Positions 54,630-64,000 of a stretch of 64,000 bases of DNA are shown piece after piece (within the stretch, counting starts at the first letter, position 1; every line of letters starts with the position of its first letter). The notes below the pieces were generated by a model. It had not been told where the DNA came from, made no database searches, and saw only the letters and a program-made list of their open reading frames with translations. The translations under genes and the position numbers were made by a program. The stretch spans positions 23,770,868 through 23,834,867 of the forward strand of contig NC_133101.1 of the NCBI RefSeq assembly GCF_022965805.1. The letters run 5' to 3'. Source of the DNA: Primulina eburnea (taxonomy: Eukaryota > Streptophyta > Magnoliopsida > Lamiales > Gesneriaceae).

Positions 54630-56222
54630 TCATTGTGCACACAAGCTGAGAGACTTCCTAAGATTGGAAAATCTCTCAAAATCCAATGGTTTTGTAAAAA
54701 TAGCAGCCAGTTGGTTCTCAGTTCCAACAAATTCCATTCGAATTGTACCATTCTCAACCAAATATCGAATAAAATGATGTCTAATGTCTAAGTGTTTTGT
54801 TCGAGAGTGTTGTACTGGGTTTTTTGAAATATCAATTGCACTTGAATTGTCAAAGTATACAATTAAGGTGTCACTGTTGAATCCATAATCTTTAATCATT
54901 TGATTCATCCACAAGAGTTGTGAGCAACAACTAGCAGCTGCAACATATTCAGATTCAGCAGTGGATAGAGACACACAATTTTGTTTTCTACTATACCATG
55001 ACACCAAATTGTTACCCAGATAAAAACATCCACCAGTGGTACTCTTCCTATCATCTAGGTTTCCTGCCCAGTCAGCATCACTAAAACCCACTAAATTGGT
55101 GTTTGATTCTTTGGTGTACCACAAACCTAAGTCAACTGTCCCAGCTATATATCTCAAAATTCTTTTGACAGCTTTTAAATGAGTGACTTTAGGATCAGCC
55201 TGGTACCTGGCACACAAACATACACTAAACATGATGTCGAGACGACTTGCACTCAAGTAAAGAAGATTGCCTATAATGTTGCGATACTGGGTGTTGTCAA
55301 CACCTGCGGCAACATCGTCTTTAGACAATTTTTCAGTCGACCCCATTGGAGTTTTCATGTGTTTAGTGTTCTCGGCAGAAAATTTCTTTACCAAATTCTT
55401 AGCATACTTGGATTGACCCAGAAAAATACCATCATGCATTTGTTTAATTTGCAATCCAAGAAAGAAACTTAATTCTCCTACCATGCTCATTTCAAATGTG
55501 GTAGACATGCATTTAACAAAATCATCAACATGCTTTTGAGAAGAAGCACAAAAAATGATGTCATCCACTTAAATTTGACATACAAGAATATCATGCTTCG
55601 ACTTTTGAATAAAAAGGGTTTTATCAACCTCACCTCGTTTGGAGCCTAAATCAAGCAGATATTCAGTAAGCCTACCATACCATGCTCGTGGAGCTTGTTT
55701 TAGTCCATAAAGTGCCTTCTTCAACTTGTAGACATGGTTCGGGTGGTGTGGATCTTCAAATCCTTTAGGTTGGCTTACATAAGCTTCCTCATTCAAAATG
55801 CCGTTCAAAAATTCACTTTTCACATTCATTTGATATAGTTTTATGTCCATGTGACATGCAATGGCAAGTAAAAGTCGGACATATTCAATTCGGGCAACAG
55901 GGGCAAATGTCTCATCAAAATCAATCCCTTCAATTTGTGTATATCCTTGAGCAACTAGCCTTACTTTATTTCTCACAACAATTCCAGATTCATCAGTTTT
56001 GTTCTTAAAAATCCATGTGGTTCAAATAACATTCACATTATCAGGTCTAGGAACCAAATCCCATACATCATTCCTAACAAATTGTTCAAGTTCCTCATGC
56101 ATCGCATTGACCCAAAATTCATCTTTTAAGGCTTCATTTATATTTTTGGGTTCAATGAGTGAAACAAAACAAGAATGACTTACTTGAGAGTACACGGAAG
56201 TCATGCATATTAGACCACTCAT
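54630..56222 (-). pseudogene. Sirevirus B reverse transcriptase and RNase H
   Basis: Minus strand from 56222: EPKNINEALKDEFWVNAMHE, a break, then [31 protein letters not shown] and [11 protein letters not shown]. At 55569 the Tyr codon of the catalytic YVDD box is a TAA stop (QI*VDDI). After it the frame is open for 312 codons, with FFLGLQI, RNase H GFSDADWAG, STAESEYVA and LIVYFDNSSAI. The 3' end is at 54630. Because of the stop the RT is cut in its active site. Confidence 0.9.
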
Positions 56223-56233
56223 TTTTCGATAAT

Positions 56234-57886
56234 CTACTTTCTCCTTCTTCTAGTTTGCATTCCTTCAAATGCTTCTCCAATGATCTGAGATGATGTATGA
56301 TTTTTCTGAATCTTATCGGGGATATCAATCCCTTCATTGGTTATATCATTATCATCTACAGTATTCTCTCCTGGTTCATCGGTTGATTCTGCTAGCGCAG
56401 GTGTTGTCTCAGGTGTTACAACACCGAGTACAACATCCGTGTTAGGCAGTGTCTCACTTATGTTCAGCAGCTCATCAACATCATCCTCGATTGTTTTTCC
56501 TGTTAGATCTGCAAGATCATCAAAAACAACGTTAATAGATTCCATAGTCGTTCTTGTTCTAAGATTATACATAAGATATGCACGACTATTGGATGAATAA
56601 CCAAGGAATAAACACTTATCACTTTTTGAATCAAACTTTGCAAGATGGTTTCGATCATTTAAAACATAACATACACACCCAAACACATGAAAGTACTTTA
56701 GGTTTGGCCTATTTCCCATGATAATTTCATAGGATGTCATAGTAGAACCACTCCTTAGGTACACACGATTTGAAATATGACATGCTGTGTTTAAGGCCTC
56801 GGCCCAAAATCGTCTTACAATATTCTTTGAACTCAACATGACCCTAGCCATTTCTTTCAATGTCCTATTCTTCCTTTCGGCTATTCCATTTTGTTGAGGA
56901 GTCTTAGGAGCAGAGAATTCATGAGTTATCCCCCTCTTTTCACAGAATGATGTAAAGTGTGAGTTTTCAAACTCCTTACCATGGTCGGTCCTAATTTTAC
57001 CAACCCTCAAATCATGTACATTAGTAATCTTAGCATGTAATTTCTTAAAAGCAGAAAATGTGTCGGATTTTTCTCTAAGAAAGCTTACCCATGATGAGCG
57101 AGAGAAATCATCCACACAAACAAATGAATACTTCTTACCTCCAAGGCATTCCACTTCCATTGGGCCCATAAGATCGATGTGCAAAAGTTCAAGACACCGT
57201 GTTGTCCCAAAGTATTGCAACACTTGATGGGGAACACGTGTTTGTTTACCTTTTTGACATGCACCACACACATAAGGAATTCCAGAGGATAAATTAGGTA
57301 TACCTCTCACAGCATCGTACTTACCAAGGTTCTTTAATGTCTTGAATTTTGCATGACCCAATTTTTGATGCCACAAGTTTAATTCACTCACCTTTGAATG
57401 ATTGCACACTAGGTCCTTTCCAAGTAGATAACAGTTGTCAGCAGACCTTGTACCTGTCAAAATACAAGTATTAGTGTTATCAAAAACTTCACAATTGTCT
57501 TTATCAAACTTAACATGTAAACCATCATCGCAAAGTTTACTTATGCTTATTAAGTTTGAGTTAAGTCCCTCGACATGAAGCACATTGTGTAGGTTAGGCA
57601 ATCCATCAACATTCAAGGTCCCTTTGCCAGCAGTTCTTCCTTTAGCACCACCACCATACGTCACATTACCATTCCTCAGTTCAACATAGTCAATCAAATG
57701 GTCTTTAGAACCTGTCATGTGGCGTGAACAACCACTGTCAAAGTACCATATTCCTGCCATGTTAGTCTTTAACGAAGTATAGATAACAGAACATTGAATA
57801 TTAGCCTTTGGCACCCAAACCATTTTTACCGATGGTTTCCTATTGGCAATATTGCGCCGGGTGTTGTACAATACCTGAGGCAACAC
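56234..57886 (-). pseudogene. Sirevirus B protease and integrase
   Basis: Open for 550 codons: YFDSGCSRHMTGS (protease, catalytic DSG), WHQKLGHAKF and CGACQKGK (integrase zinc region), catalytic residues in LLHIDLMGPM, IRTDHGKEFE and NGIAERKNRT, then the integrase C-terminal part (YFHVFGCVCYVL, SINVVFDD). It ends near MQTRRRRK. Insertions relative to relatives, such as DVVLGVVTPE, coincide with the dispersed CAACA motif. Intact on its own but joined to broken gag and RT. Confidence 0.9.
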
Positions 57887-57889
57887 TTG

Positions 57890-58784
57890 TTCAGATTTCC
57901 ATCTCTTGTAGTCATCTCTCAGTTTAAAACAGTAGGGTTTGATATGTCCAGGTCTAAAACAATAGTGGCAGATAAAGTGACGTTTCCTGGACTTGGACTT
58001 CTTGGTAGATATTTGTCTTTTTGATGAAACACCTTTTTCAGTGTGTGTAGCATTCGGGATTTCAGAACTTTCTTTGACAAAGACAGTTGGTTTTCTTTCA
58101 GTATTGGAAGATTCTCAAATATCAAACAGGTTATTCGTATAACCAAGTCCAGCTTTGTCATTTTTTCCAATCATCAAAAGTGAATCAAGTTTGGATGAAC
58201 TTGAATTAAGCTTAGCAAGAATTTGAGTTGCTTCTTCAAGCTCCTCCTTGGCTTTGCATAATTCCATATCTTTCTTGCTTAAGATTACTTCAAGTCGTGA
58301 TACTTGTGACTTCATCTCAGTGTTCTCTTTGGAGAGAATTGCATTCACTTTGTTTCTTTTTATCCAGTCTTCATACAATTCTTCATACATTGTCTGCACA
58401 CTTTCCAGAGTGACTTCATCATTATCTACTTCTTGGGTTTCAGATTGACTTGATTCACCAAGGGTTGTAGAATTAAGACACACTGAATTTGAAGAGATGT
58501 TGCGACCAGGTATTGCAGCACCTGTGGCAACACCCAAAGGATTGATTTGCATTAAACGTTTCTCCTTGATCACAACAGACAATGATGTGTGATTTTCAGA
58601 TTCATTTGATCCTTGATCATCATCAGACTCTTCATCACTCAAAGTGACAGCCATGCCTTTGCTTTTCCGAAGTCGATTGGCACACTCATTGGCATAGTGT
58701 CCAAATCCAGAACACTCTCTACATTGCACTGAATCCAGATTTCTGACATTTGATTGGATTTGCAATTCATTCCTTGGTCGAAAT
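57890..58784 (-). pseudogene. Sirevirus B gag, C-terminal part
   Basis: Minus strand from 58784: NELQIQSNVRNLDSV, the CCHC knuckle CRECSGFGHYANEC (about 58725-58685), an acidic Ser-rich stretch and a coiled-coil-like region (LSKENTEMKSQVSRLEVI), ending near NLFDI at 58115. The remaining stretch to 57890 is in another frame and contains a further Cys/His block (KRHFICHYCF, PGHIKPYCF on the minus strand). The N-terminal capsid part is beyond the insertion. Confidence 0.8.
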
Positions 58785-60425
58785 TGTCAGGGCCCGTGCT
58801 CTAATTAATATTTAATTACCAAACAACAAGGATTAATTAGTATAAACAGCGAAAACGACTTTAAAACGTTCATTTGGGCCTACAGAAATTTCGGCATGAC
58901 CTCCCCGTAAGTAGGACATCCCAAAAATTTCAAAACACAACAACAGTAATATACGCTCGAAAATAACGTCAAGTTCACAACCAACCAAACAAATATCCTA
59001 CAGCCGCACTGGCCAGGACTAGACACAACAAACCACAAATAAAATCCAAACCACATAAAGACATCACCATACAGCTACACAGGGCATCTCCCTGGCAAAT
59101 GTATCAAACCAGTATAATATATAAATATCTGGGAACTCTGACACAAACCGACTGACTACTGGGTTCCACTCGCTGACGCTCCACCAGACACGTCAAAACC
59201 CCTGGAATGACCTGCTATGGCATCAAAAACAACCACAACATCAAAAGAAAACAGGGGTCGGACCCCAGTACGACAAACCAGTAAAATCACGACGCAAATA
59301 AAAGACATGTAATAATATCAAGTAAATGCAATGCTATGCGATGCATGAATGGTAACAATGGGATAACGGATACCGAATGGAGTCCAAACGAATAGCATCA
59401 TCAACAGTAACAGTGGCCACCCGTGCCAGGAATGCAGCATCAAATCGCCGCTCGTCCATGCACGTAGCATCGGGAATGCGAGTAGCTAAGTCGCTCGTCC
59501 CTAGCTGTCATCTGGGAATGTGGCTAATCCTAATCCACTCGTCCCTCTGATGACTCAATATATCTCAACAGAATCAACATAAATAGCCGTCAAAGGAGGC
59601 AAGGCTCAATATGTTATGCCAATTACAATTTATGCATGAATGCAACAATATAAACATTCAATGCACATCATAGCAAACAACATTCACCGAATATTCGTAC
59701 ACGCCAATATAACCGTCATAATGATATAGGTTTGAGCGTACCTCAATTGCAACTTACAATACCACAGATTCTTAAGGAATATCGAATAAACTCGTCCAAC
59801 AACCAAACCTACAATATAAATTCGCTATACACTTCAATATAATGCATACCAAACGACTAAACCAAAATAAATCGGCTCGGTTAAAATTCGAAATCCGGAC
59901 AGCTTATATAACCCTTGAACAATCTGAATTCAAGCTTGATACCTCAAGAAACGAAGCTAGAATGCACAACGGTAATTCGTAAAGGTGGCTCGCCGGAACA
60001 AGTCGCCGGAAATACTGTTCACGCCGGAAACCTAGCTGGAAATTAGGGGAAAAGCTCAATTCTACACTTATATAAACTAATACACCAAGAACAACCAAAA
60101 TTCGAAGCCAAAAGCTTACCTAAACCGAATCGAAGCTTACACGTACTGTTGCTGGAAAAACAAGACCAATCGAGCTCAACACCTTCCGATTCATGGCAGG
60201 AAATACTCTAATAGAAGGAAAGAGGAGATTTCTAACCTACTGCGCTTAAAAACCGGCTGCTGGCGGCGCGACGGCACTGAAGCAGAAAGATGGAGAGAAA
60301 CGACGGGCAAGCTGGGGAAGAGCCTACTGGATTTTGAGCGATCTGATTTCTGATTTCTGTCAATTGGGTTTGGGTATTTATTAAATAAATGAAATGGGCT
60401 GGGCCATTAGTAATTGGGCCTCACA
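58785..60425 (-). repeat. 3' LTR of the right-hand Tekay element
   Basis: Plus strand starts TGTCAGGGCCCGTG and ends GGGCCTCACA; the minus strand has AGTAGGGGAGAA directly before it (60426-60437). No palindrome array is seen here, unlike the other two gypsy LTR families in the window. Confidence 0.88.
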
Positions 60426-60519
60426 TTCTCCCCTACTAATAAAAGATTTCGTCCTCGAAATCTAACAAAACAATACTGATATCTACAACATTACGACTGA
60501 TTATACATAGGAAATTCAG

Positions 60520-62540
60520 AATACATCGCATAATTCATTACATTCTCAAACAAATGAGGCCATTCTTGTCGCATCTTTGCCTCTAATTCCCATGTAGATT
60601 CTTCTCTTCCATGTCTACTCCACTGCACCAAAACCAATGGAATCGTCTTGCTTCTGAGCTGTCTTTCTTTGCGGTCCTAAAATCTGCACTGGATGTTCAA
60701 CATAGCTAAGGGAACTGTCTAACTCCACATCCTCGACATTCAAGATATGAGACGGATCTGGCTCATACTTCCGCAACATAGATACATGAAACACATTATG
60801 TATCAAAGACAAACTCTGCGGCAAATCCAAACGATAAGCCAATGTGCCAATCCTCTCAATAATCATATACGGACCAATATAACGCGGAGCTAACTTCCCT
60901 TTATGTCCAAATCTCATAGTACCCCGGAAGGGTGATACTTTCAAGAAAACATAATCGCCCACTTGGAACTCTAAAGGTCTACGCCTTTTATTAGCATAAC
61001 TGGCTTGACGATCCTGGGCTGCTTTCATCCTTTTCCTGATCAATTCAACTTTATCTTTCATTTCTTGAATAAATTCTGGTTTTGACATCTGTCTTTCTCC
61101 TACATCTTCCCAACATATCGGCGATCTGCACTTTCTTCCATACAAAGCTTCATATGGTGCCATACCGATTGTTGCCTGAAAACTATTATTGTAAGAGAAT
61201 TCAACCAAAGACAATGATTCTTGCCAACCACCTTTGAAATCCATCACTGCTGCTCGTAACATATCTTCTAGAGTCTGGATGGTTCTTTCTGACTGACCAT
61301 CTGTCTGTGGATGATAGGCAGTGCTCATAGCCAACTTTGAACCCAAAGCTGTTTGCAGACTTCCCCAAAACTTCGAAGCAAATCTTGGATCACGATCAGA
61401 TACTATGGTTACTGGCACACCATGCAATCTCACTATATGATCAATGTACAATTTCGCCATTTTCATATAAGTACAAGTACGATCATACGGAATAAAATGA
61501 GCTGATTTAGACAATCTATCGACAATCACCCAAATTGCATCACAACCACGATTAGAACGAGGCAAATGAGTCACAAAATCCATAGCAATGTGCTCCCAGT
61601 TCCACTGTGGCACTTCAAGACTATGCAACATTCCACCAGGTCTCATTCTCTCGGCTTTAACTTGTTGACACGTTAAACATTTAGCCACAAAATGAGAAAT
61701 ATCTTTCTTCATACCTTCCCACCAATAATGAACTCTCAAGGTATGATACATCTTTCGAATTCCTGGGTGAATACTGTGTCGACTACAATGTGCTTCCCGT
61801 AGTATAGCTTCTTTCAAATCTATCAAATTAGGAACCACAAGTCTTCCATTAAAGCGCAGACTACCATCTGAAGCAACACTAAACTTTTCTGTCTGACCTG
61901 CTCGAGACAATTCTTTCAATCTATGAATATGCGGATCGGTCTTCTGTGATGCTTTGATTCTGGACAAAATCTGTGGCTCGACTTGAATAGATGACACTAT
62001 AAAGTAGTCTCCACTGATCTGATAAGTCCATCCTGAAGTTCCCAAGTGCTCGTGAACTTTAGAGATAGTCAGAGATGTCAGCATAGCATTATGAACTTTC
62101 CTGCTGAGAGCATCTGCAACAAGATTCATTCGACCTGGTTGATATTGAATCTCACAGTCAAAGTCTTTAAGTAACTCCATCCATCGACGCTGTCTCATGT
62201 TCAAGTCAGGCTGTGAGAAAAGATATTTAAGACTCTTGTGATCCGAATAAATCACAAACTGCTCACCGTACAGATAATGACGCCATAACTTCAATGCAAA
62301 CACAATGGCAGCCAACTCTAAGTCATGGACTGGATATCTGGTCTCATGCGGCTTCAACTGACGAGAAGCATATGCAATCACTCGCCCATTTTGCATTAGA
62401 ACACAACCAAGTCCATTTAGAGATGCATCTGAACAAACAACATATCCACCTGAGCCTGATGGCAACGCTAACACTGGAGCTGTTGTCAACTTTTCCTTCA
62501 AAGTCTGAAAGATCTGACTCACATTCATCAGTCCACACAA
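60520..62540 (-). pseudogene. Tekay RNase H, integrase and chromodomain (right-hand element)
   Basis: Open for 641 codons to 60615: RNase H ([34 protein letters not shown]), integrase zinc region (HCSRHSIHPG, CLTCQQVKAE) and a complete DDE set ([26 protein letters not shown]). A frame change near 60675 puts the chromodomain ([20 protein letters not shown]) in another frame, ending near 60520. The intact DDE contrasts with the young Tekay copy at 23496. Confidence 0.9.
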
Positions 62541-63480
62541 AACGTCGATCTTTTTGCGTTAATTGAGTCATAGGCCTTGCTATAATAGAAAATCCTTCAA
62601 TGAAACGCCTATAATATCCTGCCAATCCTAAGAAACTGCGAATATCGGAAATATTCTTCGGTGTTGGCCAATTGATAACAGCTTCCACTTTACTAGGATC
62701 CACTGATACTCCTTGAGCTGATATAACATGACCCAGAAATACTACTCTGTCTAGCCAGAATTCACACTTAGAAAATTTTGCATACAATTGCGTTGCTCTG
62801 AGTGTCTGGAGGACCAACCTTAAATGTTCTCGATGTTCCTTCCTTGTTTTCGAATAAATCAGAATGTCATCTATGAAGACAATAACAAATCTGTCTAAAA
62901 ATTCTCGAAAAACACGATTCATCAAATCCATAAAAACCGCAGGAGCATTAGTCAATCCAAAAGGCATAACTAGAAATTCATAATGCCCATAACGAGTTCG
63001 AAATGTTGTCATCGGAACATCTTCCTCTCGAACTCGAAGCTGATGGTAGCCAGAACGAAGATCAATCTTTGAATAAACTGACGTACCTTGCAACTGATCA
63101 AACAAATCATCGATACGCGGCAGAGGATACTTATTCTTCACAGTAGCTTTGTTCAACTGCCTGTAATCAATGCACATTCTCATCGTTCCGTCTTTCTTCT
63201 TTACAAACAATACCGGAGCTCCCCAAGGTGACATACTTGGTCTAATATAGCCTTTTTCCAGTAAGTCCTGTAATTGCTCTTTGAGTTCTTTCAATTCCGC
63301 TGGAGCCAAACGGTATGGTGCTCTCGAAATAGGATTTGTCCCGGACACCAACTCAATGCTAAAATCAATTTCCCTCTGGGGTGGAAATCCAGGAATTTCA
63401 TCAGGAAATACATCGGGGAATTCCTTGACAACAGGAATATCTAGAAACTTCCAATCTTTTTCCTATGTTGAATCGACTGC
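62500..63480 (-). pseudogene. Tekay reverse transcriptase (right-hand element)
   Basis: Contains [14 protein letters not shown] (in a neighbouring frame, about 63430-63380), [53 protein letters not shown] and the active site FIDDILIYS (about 62850), then [17 protein letters not shown] and the connection region [21 protein letters not shown] frame shift near 62520 separates it from RNase H and another near 63470 from protease. Confidence 0.9.
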
Positions 63481-63485
63481 ATAGA

Positions 63486-64000
63486 TCATGAATCCTTCAT
63501 TCCTGTTGACAAAAGTCTGAACATTTCCATTGCTGACACTAATGGAATACGTGATTGCGAATCACTACCGTAAAAATTCCATTTACTGCCATAATACGGT
63601 CTGAATCTGACAACTCCATGGAAACAATCAACGGTAGCTCGATAATTAGACAGAGTATCCATTCCCAGAATACAGTCGAAGTCAGACATATCTAGCTTGA
63701 TGAGATTAGTTATCATAATATTATCATCGAATCTAATCACACAATTCAGAACTATCTCACGAGATATCAGACATACACCGGCAGGAGTAGAGACTGACAC
63801 AGTATCTATCAACGGAGTAGTAGCCATCTCATGCTCATCAACAAATACAACAGATACAAATGAATGTGATGCTCCTAGGTCTATCAGTATGCGTGCAGGA
63901 TGATTAAAAATAAGACAGATACCTGCGATAACTCCGCCCGGTGCGTCTTGAACTTGATCCTGGGTTAAAGCATGAACTCGAGCCTGCTGTGGCCCTGGGA
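63486..64000 (-). pseudogene. Tekay protease (right-hand element), partial
   Basis: Minus strand from the window edge: QARVHALTQDQ, then ILIDLGASHSFVS at about 63890, the protease active site with Leu where Ser or Thr is usual (DSG/DTG to DLG), then FDDNIMITNLIKLDMSDFDC and ILGMDTLSNYRATVDC. The frame ends at 63486 after FRLLSTG. The Leu change and the frame shift suggest the protease is dead. Confidence 0.8.

Larger units (their letters stand above)
50687..58784 (-). mobile_element. Sirevirus Ty1-copia element (B) with extra ORF; 5' part cut by insertion
   Basis: Minus-strand copia element: 3' LTR 50687-51401, multiple purine tracts 51402-51490, an extra ORF (51910-53571), a spacer, then RNase H, RT, integrase, protease and the gag C-terminus up to 58784. 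There a gypsy element has inserted, and the rest of gag and the 5' LTR lie beyond the window. The extra ORF 3' of pol and several near-identical purine tracts are features of Sireviruses. The coding part has stops and frame shifts. Confidence 0.88.
58785..64000 (-). mobile_element. Tekay Ty3-gypsy element inserted in Sirevirus gag (partial)
   Basis: Minus-strand chromovirus with its 3' LTR at 58785-60425, purine tract and pol from about 60520 to beyond the window end. The 5' LTR and gag are not in view, so the duplication (left flank GAAAT, 58780-58784) cannot be confirmed. The coding region has at least three frame shifts. Confidence 0.9.

Noticed and set aside
58785..60425. A palindrome array in the right-hand Tekay LTR
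   Set aside because: I looked for one because three other families nearby have it, but found only scattered GCCGGAAA words. It is a counter-example.
1..64000. tRNA genes
   Set aside because: The only tRNA-like matches are short primer binding sites next to LTRs.

Overview
The window looks like plant nuclear DNA, most likely an angiosperm, and eudicot is only a guess. It holds Sirevirus-type Ty1-copia elements, chromodomain Ty3-gypsy (Tekay-type) elements, a Cassandra TRIM carrying 5S rRNA sequence in its LTRs, an intron-bearing Helitron, a Mutator-like transposase and a plant mobile domain (PMD) gene. I found no intact cellular gene. Nearly every long reading frame belongs to a transposable element, and most are broken.

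The backbone is two old genes facing each other tail to tail, both swollen by insertions. The first is a MULE transposase pseudogene on the plus strand, in pieces at 350-1697, 2572-2621 and 7736-7905. It is split by a Cassandra element (1698-2571, TSD AGCAT) and a truncated Sirevirus (2622-7735). The second is a PMD pseudogene on the minus strand running from about 49180 down to 9263. Its pieces (48874-49180, 18874-19430, 9263-10725) sum to about 2.3 kb but now span 40 kb. It is split by a Tekay-like LTR element (10731-18868, TSD TTGAT) and by a 29.4 kb Helitron (19431-48873).

The Helitron has a TC 5' end, a perfect 3' hairpin and a CTAG terminus, and sits between a host A and T. It carries a Rep/helicase pseudogene, a cyclin D fragment, two collinear P4-ATPase (flippase) exon fragments and an RPA-like pseudogene. 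Nested inside it are a young Tekay element (23496-30038, TSD AAATA, 4 LTR differences in 1458 bp), a young copia element (33622-42886, TSD TGTAG, 12 LTR differences in 1978 bp), and an inverted-repeat element itself hit by a hAT derivative (45007-46120, 8-bp TSD).

To the right lie a Sirevirus with an extra ORF (3' LTR at 50687-51401, gag cut at 58784) and a Tekay element inserted into its gag (58785 to beyond the window end).

The points most worth a second look are these. Arrays of short palindromes sit just upstream of the TATA box in four LTR families. One near-pristine Tekay copy lacks gag, the protease active site and the integrase catalytic Glu, so it must have been moved in trans. The copia copy has young LTRs around a dead coding region. 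The Helitron has captured cyclin D and flippase pieces. A TGTTG/CAACA motif is dispersed through coding and LTR parts of one Sirevirus.
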